13,612 nt of DNA from an uncultured Parabacteroides sp. (lineage in GTDB: Bacteria > Bacteroidota > Bacteroidia > Bacteroidales > Tannerellaceae). The stretch spans positions 1 to 13,612 of the forward strand of contig CAKUZF010000053.1 in assembly GCA_934718155.1 (NCBI GenBank). Reading direction: 5' to 3'. The notes under the pieces were generated by a model. The model was given only the letters and a program-made list of their open reading frames with translations. It made no database searches and was not told the origin of the DNA. The position numbers were made by a program, and so were the translations under genes. Of the stretch, positions 1-7,159 are shown piece after piece. The first letter of the stretch is position 1. The number at the start of each line of letters is the position of its first letter.

Positions 1-30
1 CGTAACAGTGGGAGAGTAGGTAGCCGCCGT
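1..30 (+). rRNA. rrf: 5S ribosomal RNA, 3' end only
   Basis: The first 30 bases match the conserved 3' part of Bacteroidales 5S rRNA as I remember it: GGGAGAGTAGGT followed by a GCCGCC closing segment. A strong rho-independent terminator follows, as expected at the end of an rRNA operon. Only the 3' quarter of the gene is inside the window, so the fold cannot be checked. The exact 3' end is uncertain by a few bases. Confidence 0.75.
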
Positions 31-40
31 TTTAGGTAGG

Positions 41-77
41 AGGGCGTCAGTCTGAAAAGATTGACGCCCTTTTTTTT
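41..77 (+). terminator. Rho-independent terminator of the rRNA operon
   Basis: The arms at 41-53 and 58-70 form a 13-bp stem with one G-T wobble and a GAAA tetraloop, followed by a run of eight T residues (70-77). It lies just after the 5S rRNA end and so should terminate the rRNA operon before the next gene. Confidence 0.92.
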
Positions 78-136
78 ATTACAATAAATTCAATAAACTT
101 TCGTTTAACTAATAATAGCGCATTTAGAAAAGTAAG

Positions 137-142
137 AGGAGG
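137..142 (+). promoter_or_regulatory. Strong Shine-Dalgarno site of the HA-domain gene
   Basis: A full AGGAGG lies seven bases before the ATG at 150. The other genes in this window have AT-rich leaders without such a site, which is normal in Bacteroidota. The site fixes the start codon and makes this gene unusual among its neighbours. Confidence 0.7.
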
Positions 143-149
143 TTATTGT

Positions 150-386
150 ATGGGTAAGATTCAGGATGCACATTGGACACAACATTATGAGGAGCTTGTT
201 GCGTTTGTAAAGACGAACAAACGATACCCTTCACGCCATCACCCTGAAGAGCATAAGCTTTTGAATTGGCTGAAGTATAATCGGAAGATGATAAACAAGG
301 GATTGCTTCGGGACGACCGTCGGCTCTTGATGAACGAACTGCAATCCTTGCGTGAGTTGCAATACAAACGAGAAGACCTAGATTAA
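150..386 (+). CDS. Small helicase-associated (HA) domain protein
   Basis: This 78-residue protein is essentially one HA domain (helicase-associated, PF03457-like). The pattern is visible: W9, Y13, L16 and F19, a basic RYPS segment at about 25-28, then LLNW at about 37-40, then R45 and a leucine-rich helix to the end. In the family such domains form small three-helix bundles, often repeated at the C-termini of superfamily 2 helicases and thought to bind nucleic acid. Here the domain stands alone with no helicase part, so a small DNA- or RNA-binding protein is an inference. The start is supported by a strong AGGAGG site. No convincing TAnnTTTG promoter is visible between the rRNA terminator and the gene, so its transcription start is unclear. 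Its stop directly abuts the stop of the convergent SbcD-like gene, and both lie in one hairpin. Role in the cell unknown. Confidence 0.75.
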   Translation: MGKIQDAHWTQHYEELVAFVKTNKRYPSRHHPEEHKLLNWLKYNRKMINKGLLRDDRRLLMNELQSLRELQYKREDLD

Positions 387-404
387 TTAGGTCTCCTCGT
401 TTGT
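364..404. terminator. Bidirectional hairpin spanning two abutting stop codons
   Basis: Arms 364-380 and 388-404 are complementary over 17 bp with one mismatch (A374/C396) and a 7-base loop (381-387). The TAA of the HA gene (384-386) and the TAA of the convergent SbcD-like gene (387-389 on the other strand) sit at the loop. The arms encode the last residues of both proteins. Downstream bases are T-rich on both strands (for example TTTGTTTCTT on +) but there is no long pure T run. A role as a shared terminator is likely but not proven. Confidence 0.7.
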
Positions 405-2612
405 TTCTTCCGCATCGCTTAGTTTAGAGTGGATTAGGTTGATGTCGTTCACGCGGTGGCGCAGCTGTGTTTGCTGTCGCTCAAGTTCTCTGTGCTGCTC
501 CTTGAACCGGTCTATCTGTTCAGTCATCCATGGCTCTAAGAACTCCATGAAACGTTTTGCGTCAACTCCGCTCTCTTCTAACTTCGCATCCACCTCCAGC
601 TCGTTGAGCTTTTTCTGCAAGCTTGAGAGCGAACGATCCAGCATGCCTTTCTTTGCCTCCACGAAGCGGTGCTCGCGGATGATCGTCTCGATAAACTGCT
701 GATCCTTCCAAATCTCTGTCGACCATAACCCCGGCAGGAAATTGGATTTGGCGATGATATCCTCGACGGAGAGCTCCTTCTGAGGCGTGTTTCGCTTGAT
801 CTGTTCGGTGGCTGACGCGACTTCGATAATCTCTTGCTGCAATTTCTCCAGTTGTTCGATCAGGTTTTCTGTTTTCCCGCCGTTGCCTTTGGCGGCTGGT
901 AGTTTGATGTTCAGAAGGCTTTCTATGCTGCGCATCAGTGCTTGGGCTTTTTGCCCTTGCAGGCTCAGTGCTTTTTCTTTTTGCTTGTGCTCATCCAACG
1001 CTTGCTTCGCATTGTTGGAGTTCTTCTCGCCAGTCGTTTCTGTTTGGTTTTTCGCGGGCAGCCGTTTCTGTATGTTCTCAATCTTTGTTTTTTGTCGGTT
1101 CAGCTCAAACTCGAGATACCGCACGCCTCGCTGAAGGGCTTTCGCTCTGTCGATTAGGTTTTTCTGTCGCTCGTTGAGCGCTTTCAGATCTGCTCTGTTG
1201 TTCGCTCCATTCGTATTGCCGCCTTGCCCTATTTGTCTGTAGCGGGCGATGAAATCGTTCTCCCATTTGTATTTCGGATCCTCCATCGTGTAGCAGAGGT
1301 AGTCATACTCGTCCTTAATCTTTTCATAGTCTTTTCGGATGCCTCTTTTTAGCGCCAGGTTGCGAAGCTGCGTGCGCATTTTGTTGATGCTCGACGTGAA
1401 TTTGTCTTCTTGTCGATGCAGCTCGTTGATGGCTTTGTCTAGCTGGGTTAATTGGGCATTGAGCGATTTTTGCAGATCCTCCACCAGGTTGGGCAGGTCG
1501 GTTTCCTTTTGGTTGGAGAGCGCATGCCCGTAGCTGAGGTAGTTGGTGTCGGCGATATTGGTGAATCGCTGGTTTTCGCCTTGTTCCCAGATGACGCTGC
1601 ATAGACGGGCTTTCTTGCCCGTATTGATCTGTTTGCATTGCTGGATGAACTCCTTCTCGTTGGTGTTCTTGTCTGTGCGCACGTAGAGGTCGATAAAGGC
1701 CTGCTCCTCTTCGGGAAAAGCTGTCAGTTGCTTCAACACGGTCTCTGCGCGCATGGCTTTCTTGGGCAAGAGGATGAGGGGGCAGAGGCTTTTCACCCAT
1801 CGTTCGGAGACCTTCACCTCGCCTTTGCGCTCCTTGATGGTGACAACGCTAAACGAGCGGCGCTGGAAATCCTTTGGCGTGATAGGCCAGGGCGATCCGC
1901 AGTTGCGCACCTTGGGACTGCCAATGTTTTTGCTCGAATGGGCGTGGCCCAGGGCCAAGTAGTCGATATTTTCCATCGGGATATCTTCCAAGGCCAATGT
2001 GGCTTTCTGGTGTTCTATGCCGGGCAGACGGTCGCGCAAGACAAAGCAGTGGGCCATGAAAACGACCGGAGCGTTGGTCATGTTTATCATCTCTACCCGA
2101 TTGGCCAGTGCGTTCATGAACGTTGGAAGTCGCATCCCCATCGGGGTCTTTTCCGAGAGCACAGGGCAGGTGGCCGAAGTCATATAGGGCATACCAATGA
2201 TGTACCCCTTGGGGTTCCCTGTGTTGTCGGTCAGTGTAATGATATGACGGCCAATGTCGTAAGAGGCGTCACGCTTGCGCAGCTGGCCAATGACCTGTAC
2301 GCCGAAGGCACTCCATTTCTTAGCCTGTGTCTCCAACCATCGGCTGTTGTCGTGATTGCCAGAGGTGATGATGATCTGCATGGGCTCGTAGGCCTTGTGG
2401 AGCTGTTCCAAGCATTGCTCGAAAAGAGCCAGCAGGTCGTTGGCGGGAATGGGGATATCGAACACATCGCCGACAATCAGTAAGGCGTCTGGCTTCTCGC
2501 GTGAAACCGTCTTTGACAACTGCTCGAAGAAGTGGGTGTATTCGTTGGTTGGATCGTATCCGCAAAAACGCAGCCCTAAATGCCAGTCGCTCGTATGTAT
2601 AACTTTAATCAT
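387..2612 (-). CDS. SbcD/Mre11-like nuclease with long coiled-coil extension
   Basis: The N-terminal half is a SbcD-type calcineurin-like phosphoesterase. Metal ligands are in order: D9 and H11 (SDWHLG), D49 (GDVFD), N86-H87 (GNHD), H188 (MAHC) and H223-H225 (GHAH). A SbcD-like cap region follows at about 235-345, including a GSPWPI turn. SbcD normally forms a Mn2+-dependent nuclease with the SbcC ATPase and opens hairpins and blocked DNA ends. Usual SbcD length is about 380-420 residues. This one has 741, and from about residue 375 on it is highly charged, heptad-rich sequence rich in K, E, Q and L, typical of coiled coil, with no Walker motifs and no CxxC hook. No sbcC is beside it: downstream is the HA gene, upstream a divergent transporter. 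I infer either an SbcD fused to its own arm or a stand-alone Mre11-like factor using a distant SbcC. The start is firm because the first beta strand begins at residue 2. Confidence 0.85.
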   Translation of the reverse strand: MIKVIHTSDWHLGLRFCGYDPTNEYTHFFEQLSKTVSREKPDALLIVGDVFDIPIPANDLLALFEQCLEQLHKAYEPMQIIITSGNHDNSRWLETQAKKWSAFGVQVIGQLRKRDASYDIGRHIITLTDNTGNPKGYIIGMPYMTSATCPVLSEKTPMGMRLPTFMNALANRVEMINMTNAPVVFMAHCFVLRDRLPGIEHQKATLALEDIPMENIDYLALGHAHSSKNIGSPKVRNCGSPWPITPKDFQRRSFSVVTIKERKGEVKVSERWVKSLCPLILLPKKAMRAETVLKQLTAFPEEEQAFIDLYVRTDKNTNEKEFIQQCKQINTGKKARLCSVIWEQGENQRFTNIADTNYLSYGHALSNQKETDLPNLVEDLQKSLNAQLTQLDKAINELHRQEDKFTSSINKMRTQLRNLALKRGIRKDYEKIKDEYDYLCYTMEDPKYKWENDFIARYRQIGQGGNTNGANNRADLKALNERQKNLIDRAKALQRGVRYLEFELNRQKTKIENIQKRLPAKNQTETTGEKNSNNAKQALDEHKQKEKALSLQGQKAQALMRSIESLLNIKLPAAKGNGGKTENLIEQLEKLQQEIIEVASATEQIKRNTPQKELSVEDIIAKSNFLPGLWSTEIWKDQQFIETIIREHRFVEAKKGMLDRSLSSLQKKLNELEVDAKLEESGVDAKRFMEFLEPWMTEQIDRFKEQHRELERQQTQLRHRVNDINLIHSKLSDAEETNEET

Positions 2613-2635
2613 GTGATTCGTCTGTTTCGTTCATT

Positions 2636-2666
2636 CAAAAATACAACAATATTCAAAAGCGACAAA
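2636..2666 (-). promoter_or_regulatory. Bacteroidota-type promoter for the SbcD-like gene
   Basis: On the minus strand a TATTTTTG -7 box (2636-2643) matches TAnnTTTG exactly. A TTTG -33 box (2663-2666) lies 19 bases upstream. The predicted start gives a very short leader before the ATG at 2612. Confidence 0.65.
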
Positions 2667-2683
2667 GAATGGAAGACTTTTCT

Positions 2684-2715
2684 TTTGCCTGAAAGCTAAG
2701 ATTGCGCTATATTTG
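2684..2715 (+). promoter_or_regulatory. Bacteroidota-type promoter for the Ca2+ ATPase gene
   Basis: The -33 box TTTG at 2684-2687 is followed after 20 bases by TATATTTG at 2708-2715, an exact TAnnTTTG. The ATG follows about 38 bases later through an AT-rich leader without a Shine-Dalgarno site. The promoter points away from that of the SbcD-like gene. Confidence 0.7.
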
Positions 2716-2753
2716 CCGTAAATTCGATAGAAGCTTTTAAAAATTAAGATTGT

Positions 2754-5444
2754 ATGGGAAAAGATTTGGCCTATCAAGGGCTAACGCAAAAGGAGGTGGA
2801 ACAGAGCCGGATGGCGCATGGCGCCAATGTGCTTACTCCTCCTGAGAAGGCTTCGCTCTGGAGCCAGTTTTTAGAGAAGTTCGACGATCCAATCATTCGT
2901 ATACTTTTGGTGGCTTGGTTGCTCTCGATGGTGATCGCGGGCGTGCATTGCTGGGGGCCTGAGGCGAAGGGGTTTGCGGCTTTCCTGGAGCCGATAGGCA
3001 TCTTCTTTGCGATTATGCTGGCCAGCTGTGTGGGCTTTTTCTTCGAGTTGAAGGCCAACCGGGCTTTCGACGTGCTCAACACGGTGAACGACGATGTCAT
3101 GGTGAAGGTGGTCAGGGATGGCCATTTGGTCGAGGTGGCACGCCGAGAGATTGTCGTGGGCGATATTGTTCATTTGGAGACGGGCGAGGAGGTGCCGGCC
3201 GATGGTCGCCTGTTGGAAGCCGTCTCGCTGCAGGTGAATGAATCCACATTGACGGGTGAGCCCGTGATCAGCAAGACCGTCTGTGAGGCTGATTTTGATG
3301 CGGATGCCACTTATCCCTCGAATGTCGTGATGCGTGGATCCACGGTGGTGGATGGCCATGGCGTGATGAAGGTGGAGCAGGTTGGCGATGCGACGGGATA
3401 TGGCAAGGTGTATGAAGGTTCGCAGCTCGACAACGGCGTAGAGACTCCTTTGCAAATCCAGCTGAAGGGGCTTGCTAATGTCATTAGCAAGGCTGGTTAC
3501 ACCATCGCCGGTGTTACGTTTGTGGCATTGACGGCGAAGCTATTCGTGGCTGGCGATGTGTCGGCGATGCCTTGGATGGATCTGTTTGCGCATGTGTTGA
3601 ACTATTTCATGGTGGCGGTCACCTTGATTGTGGTATCGGTGCCTGAGGGGCTGCCCATGAGCGTGACGCTGAGCTTGGCGTTGAGCATGAACCGAATGCT
3701 GAAGACCAACAACTTGGTCAGGAAGATACACGCTTGCGAGACGATGGGTGCTACCACCGTGATTTGCACGGATAAGACCGGAACGCTGACGCAGAACCAA
3801 ATGCGCATCTATCAAACCAATTTCTATGCTTTGCCAGAGCAGCGCTTGGGGCAGGACGTTTTGAGCCAGACGATTGCTGAGGGCATCGCGGCCAACTCGA
3901 CAGCCTTTCTCGACCTCGTGGATGGGAAGCTGAAAACCATGGGAAACCCCACGGAGGCGGCCTTGCTGTTGTGGTTGCACGATCAAGGGATGGACTATAT
4001 GGCATTGCGCCACAGCGTGGAGATTATCGAGCAGCTTACATTCTCAACCGAGCGGAAATACATGGCGACGGTCGTGCGTTCGCCTCGCGACGGGAAGCGT
4101 ATCCTCTACGTGAAGGGAGCTCCCGAGATTGTCTTGTCGCATTGCGAACAGGTAGCGATGGAGGCTGGCTTGCGCCCCACAGCGGATTGCCGTGAGGCGA
4201 TCGAGCAGCAATTGCTGGCCTATCAAGGCATGGCGATGCGCACGTTGGGATTCGCCTACCGAGAGTTGGGCGACGAAGAGGGTAGTTGCTTCGAGGAGGG
4301 CCGACTGAGACCTTCGCAGCCTCTGATTGGCTTAGGTATCGTGGCCATCTCCGATCCGGTGAGAAAAGATGTGCCCAAGGCGGTTGAGAGCTGCTTGCGG
4401 GCGGGCATCGACGTGAAGATCGTGACGGGCGATACGCCGGGCACCGCTAAGGAGATTGGCCGCCAGATCGGCATTTGGAAACCTGCTGACACGGATCGCA
4501 ACTGGATTACGGGTCCGGCGTTCGAGGCCTTGACCGACGAGGAGGCTTTGGATCGGGTGATGGATCTGAAGATTATGTGCCGCGCACGCCCGACCGACAA
4601 GCAGCGGTTGGTGCGTTTGCTTCAGCAGCGAGGTGCTGTTGTGGCAGTTACGGGCGATGGCACTAACGACGCTCCTGCCCTGAAAGTCGCCCAGGTGGGC
4701 CTTTCGATGGGCGATGGCACCGCTGTGGCGAAAGAGGCCAGCGACATAACCATCTTGGACAACTCGTTTGGAAGTATCACGAGGGCGGTCATGTGGGGAC
4801 GCTCTCTCTATCGCAATATCCAGAAGTTCCTGCTTTTCCAGTTGACGATCAACGTTGCCGCCTGCCTCATCGTGCTGTTGGGCTCGTTGATAGGCACCGA
4901 GTCGCCCCTGACCATCACCCAGATGCTCTGGGTGAACCTGATTATGGACACCTTTGCGGCTGGCGCATTGGCCTCGTTGCCCCCTAACGAGCGGGTCATG
5001 GAGGATAAGCCGCGCAAGAGCGGCCCCGACGGCGACTTCATTATCACTCGCCCGATGGCTTATTCTATTTTTGGCGTTGGAATCCTGTTTGTGGCCGTCT
5101 TGCTCGGATTGCTTTTCCACTTCCATGCCTCCGATGGCCTTTCGCCCCACGACCTGTCGTGGTTCTTCTCCTTCTTTGTGATGCTCCAGTTTTGGAACAT
5201 GTTCAATGCGAAGGCTTTTATGGAGGGCCGTTCGGCCTTTGCCGGGTTGAGCCAGTGTAAGAGCTTTCTCTTCGTGGCGTTGATCATCGTCGCTGGTCAG
5301 TATCTGATTGTCACCTTTGGCGGAGAGATGTTCAATGTCGTTCCGCTCTCGGCAAGGGATTGGGCCTTGATCATTGGCTCCTCTTCGCTGGTGCTTTGGC
5401 TGGGCGAGCTTTGCCGTTTGTTTGGGAAGCGGCGTGCGGCCTGA
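2754..5444 (+). CDS. Calcium-transporting P-type ATPase, PMCA type
   Basis: This 896-residue inner-membrane pump should export Ca2+ from the cytoplasm using ATP. All P2-type marks are present: actuator loop TGE at 167-169, membrane helix 4 PEGLP at 297-301, phosphorylated D340 in DKTGTLT, nucleotide-site KGAPE at 454-458, hinge TGDTPGTA, and GDGTNDAP at 634-641. Helix 5 has N700 with alanine at 703, where SERCA pumps have a glutamate. Helix 6 has N728 and D732 in WVNLIMD. This is the plasma-membrane (PMCA) pattern, implying one transported Ca2+ ion per cycle. The N-terminal cation ATPase domain begins within the first 20 residues, and there is no calmodulin-binding tail. It is a single-gene unit with its own promoter and a strong terminator after it. 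Transport of another divalent ion is possible but less likely. Confidence 0.92.
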   Translation: MGKDLAYQGLTQKEVEQSRMAHGANVLTPPEKASLWSQFLEKFDDPIIRILLVAWLLSMVIAGVHCWGPEAKGFAAFLEPIGIFFAIMLASCVGFFFELKANRAFDVLNTVNDDVMVKVVRDGHLVEVARREIVVGDIVHLETGEEVPADGRLLEAVSLQVNESTLTGEPVISKTVCEADFDADATYPSNVVMRGSTVVDGHGVMKVEQVGDATGYGKVYEGSQLDNGVETPLQIQLKGLANVISKAGYTIAGVTFVALTAKLFVAGDVSAMPWMDLFAHVLNYFMVAVTLIVVSVPEGLPMSVTLSLALSMNRMLKTNNLVRKIHACETMGATTVICTDKTGTLTQNQMRIYQTNFYALPEQRLGQDVLSQTIAEGIAANSTAFLDLVDGKLKTMGNPTEAALLLWLHDQGMDYMALRHSVEIIEQLTFSTERKYMATVVRSPRDGKRILYVKGAPEIVLSHCEQVAMEAGLRPTADCREAIEQQLLAYQGMAMRTLGFAYRELGDEEGSCFEEGRLRPSQPLIGLGIVAISDPVRKDVPKAVESCLRAGIDVKIVTGDTPGTAKEIGRQIGIWKPADTDRNWITGPAFEALTDEEALDRVMDLKIMCRARPTDKQRLVRLLQQRGAVVAVTGDGTNDAPALKVAQVGLSMGDGTAVAKEASDITILDNSFGSITRAVMWGRSLYRNIQKFLLFQLTINVAACLIVLLGSLIGTESPLTITQMLWVNLIMDTFAAGALASLPPNERVMEDKPRKSGPDGDFIITRPMAYSIFGVGILFVAVLLGLLFHFHASDGLSPHDLSWFFSFFVMLQFWNMFNAKAFMEGRSAFAGLSQCKSFLFVALIIVAGQYLIVTFGGEMFNVVPLSARDWALIIGSSSLVLWLGELCRLFGKRRAA

Positions 5445-5506
5445 TCAAGGCTCGGTGATAGGGCGAAAAACTACGACCGTCGCTTTTTAGCGAAGTGTTG
5501 AGATAT

Positions 5507-5555
5507 AAAAAAAACGGAGAGGATCTCGTAAGCGACGATCCTCTCCGGTTTTTTT
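5507..5555. terminator. Bidirectional rho-independent terminator
   Basis: Arms 5515-5525 and 5537-5547 form a perfect 11-bp stem with an 11-base loop that can fold further. An A8 run precedes it (5507-5514) and a T7 run follows (5549-5555), so it has a T tract on each strand. It lies between the convergent Ca2+ ATPase and MFS genes and should stop both. The rest of 5445-5657 holds only two weak short hairpins (5480-5493 and 5561-5577). Confidence 0.92.
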
Positions 5556-5657
5556 GTGATAAGGGAAGCTCTCCCTTCTATTCCTAATAAGCTAACTTGT
5601 CTTCTTGACGATAAGCTATGTCTGCCTCGCGTAACAACTGAAGGCCTGCTTATGGCA

Positions 5658-7022
5658 TCAGTTGTGCGGCGCGAACTTCTTCTCTTTCACGGCGGAAACG
5701 GCAAGGGCGGCGAGGAACAGGAAGATGCCTCCCGTCAGCAGGGCGTAGACAGCATGGCCATGATAGAACTCACGCACGATCCATCCGTGAACCAATCCGT
5801 TGGTGATCTGCGGAATCGTGATGAAGAAGTTGAAGATACCCATGTAGGTTCCCATCTTTTCGGCTGGAAGACTGTCTGACAGGATCGCATAGGGCATGGC
5901 TAAGATGCTGGCCCAGGCGATGCCGATACCGATCATCGAGCCATACATGGCCGTGGTGTTGTCTAAGAAATAGAGCGACACCAAGCCCAGTCCGCCCAGG
6001 CTTAGGCAGACCGCATGGGTCAGCTTTCGACCGATGCGATTGGCGAGCGGAATCAACAGCAGGGCAAACAACATTGCGACAAAGTTGTAGACACTGAACA
6101 GCTGGCCCACCTCGTCGCCTGCCAACGCGTAGTCGGCCGATGCGGGATCGGTAGCCCCATAGACATGCTCCGCTACGGCGGGGGTTGAATAGACCCACAT
6201 GGAGTAGAGCGCAAACCAAGCGAAGAACTGGCAAAGGCCCAGTTGAAGCATAATCTTCGGCATGTGCAGGATGTCGTGCAGGATCTCGCCGAGGCCGCCG
6301 CTGGTGCTGCGTTTCTCGATCGCCTCTCCTCCCGACAGGCGAAACTCCGCCATCTCTTCGGGCGAATACTCTTTCGTCTTGAAGATGGTCCAAAGCACGC
6401 AGACGAGCAGGATGCCTGCGCCTGCATAGAAGGCATATTTCACGTTGTCGGCCACCTCGCCCGCCAAGGCCGTGTTGTCGAAGCCGAAAACATTATGCAT
6501 GATGCTCGGCAGGAGTGAGCCGACCACCGCGCCAATACCAATCAGGAAGGTCTGAATGGAGAAGCCCATCGTGTGCTGCTCGTCGGGCAGCATGTCGCCC
6601 ACCAAGGCGCGGAAAGGCTCCATCGTGATGTTGATCGAGGCATCCATGATCATCAGCATACCCGCGCCGATCAAGACGGGCGAGAGAATCGCTGCCTCTT
6701 GTCCTGGAGAGAGGAAGAGCCCCGCGTTGGGCATCAAGATAAGCGCGATGGCCGTCAGTATGGCACCCACCAAGAAGAAGGGGCGACGGCGTCCGAGCTT
6801 ACACCAAGTCTGGTCGGAATAGTGGCCAATGATGGGCTGGATGATCATGCCTGTAAGCGGAGCGGCCAGCCAAAAGAGAGATAACTGCTCTACGTCAGCG
6901 CCGTAGATTTGCAGAATACGACTTGAGTTCGCATTCTGGAGGGCGAATCCAAACTGGATGCCCAGGAAGCCAAAGGTCAGATTCCAAATCTGCCAAAAGC
7001 TTAAGAATGGTTTCGTTTTCAT
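5658..7022 (-). CDS. MFS transporter, SLC45/sucrose-porter type
   Basis: This is a 454-residue membrane protein with about twelve hydrophobic helices. Signature features are the loop 2-3 motif A, which here reads G-H-Y-S-D followed by LGRRRPFF (about residues 66-84). The RRRPF form is typical of plant sucrose carriers and animal SLC45 proteins, related to the GPH sugar symporters. A second motif A-like loop, NRIGRKLTH, appears in the C-terminal half. A proton-coupled sugar (alpha-glucoside or disaccharide) uptake role is inferred. The substrate is not shown by context, as no glycosidase or SusCD genes are near. The frame is open for 27 more codons upstream to 7103, but I chose the inner ATG at 7022. 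A good promoter overlaps the upstream codons, and the inner product begins MKTKPFLSFWQIWN, as expected just before helix 1. The gene stands alone and ends at a shared terminator. Confidence 0.85.
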   Translation of the reverse strand: MKTKPFLSFWQIWNLTFGFLGIQFGFALQNANSSRILQIYGADVEQLSLFWLAAPLTGMIIQPIIGHYSDQTWCKLGRRRPFFLVGAILTAIALILMPNAGLFLSPGQEAAILSPVLIGAGMLMIMDASINITMEPFRALVGDMLPDEQHTMGFSIQTFLIGIGAVVGSLLPSIMHNVFGFDNTALAGEVADNVKYAFYAGAGILLVCVLWTIFKTKEYSPEEMAEFRLSGGEAIEKRSTSGGLGEILHDILHMPKIMLQLGLCQFFAWFALYSMWVYSTPAVAEHVYGATDPASADYALAGDEVGQLFSVYNFVAMLFALLLIPLANRIGRKLTHAVCLSLGGLGLVSLYFLDNTTAMYGSMIGIGIAWASILAMPYAILSDSLPAEKMGTYMGIFNFFITIPQITNGLVHGWIVREFYHGHAVYALLTGGIFLFLAALAVSAVKEKKFAPHN

Positions 7023-7066
7023 ACGAAAAGAGTTTGAATAGTTTGGTATAAGTTTTTTATTAGAGA

Positions 7067-7097
7067 CAAAAGTACATACTTTTTTTCGAAGAGCAAA
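7067..7097 (-). promoter_or_regulatory. Bacteroidota-type promoter for the MFS gene
   Basis: On the minus strand TACTTTTG (7067-7074) fits TAnnTTTG exactly. TTTG (7094-7097) lies 19 bases upstream. Transcription would begin near 7060, leaving about 40 bases before the ATG at 7022 and excluding the longer open frame that starts at 7103. Confidence 0.75.
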
Positions 7098-7122
7098 CCC
7101 CAATGAAGTGGGAAATATTGCC

Positions 7123-7130
7123 TATTTTTG
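7123..7130 (+). promoter_or_regulatory. -7 box of the cyclophilin-MATE operon
   Basis: TATTTTTG matches TAnnTTTG 29 bases before the ATG at 7160. No clear TTTG is found at the expected -33 position, so this is weaker than the other promoters. It lies back to back with the MFS promoter. Confidence 0.5.
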
Positions 7131-7159
7131 CGCTCTAATACAAATAAGAGAAGAAGAGT

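Noticed and set aside
780..1000. Glycine-lysine-rich segment GNGGKT in the SbcD tail as a Walker A motif
   Set aside because: The GxxxxGK[ST] spacing fails because the first glycine position is alanine, and no Walker B or ABC signature is present, so it is not a hidden SbcC ATPase head.
390..1500. Zinc hook in the coiled-coil tail of the SbcD-like protein
   Set aside because: No CxxC pair is found in the tail, so a Rad50/SbcC-type hook is not supported.
1638..2483. Long plus-strand open frame of 281 codons inside the SbcD-like gene
   Set aside because: It lies wholly antisense to a gene with clear catalytic motifs and shows no recognisable domain. It is a shadow of codon bias.
7023..7103. 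27-residue N-terminal extension of the MFS transporter
   Set aside because: A good promoter overlaps it, so those codons are probably not transcribed as part of the message.
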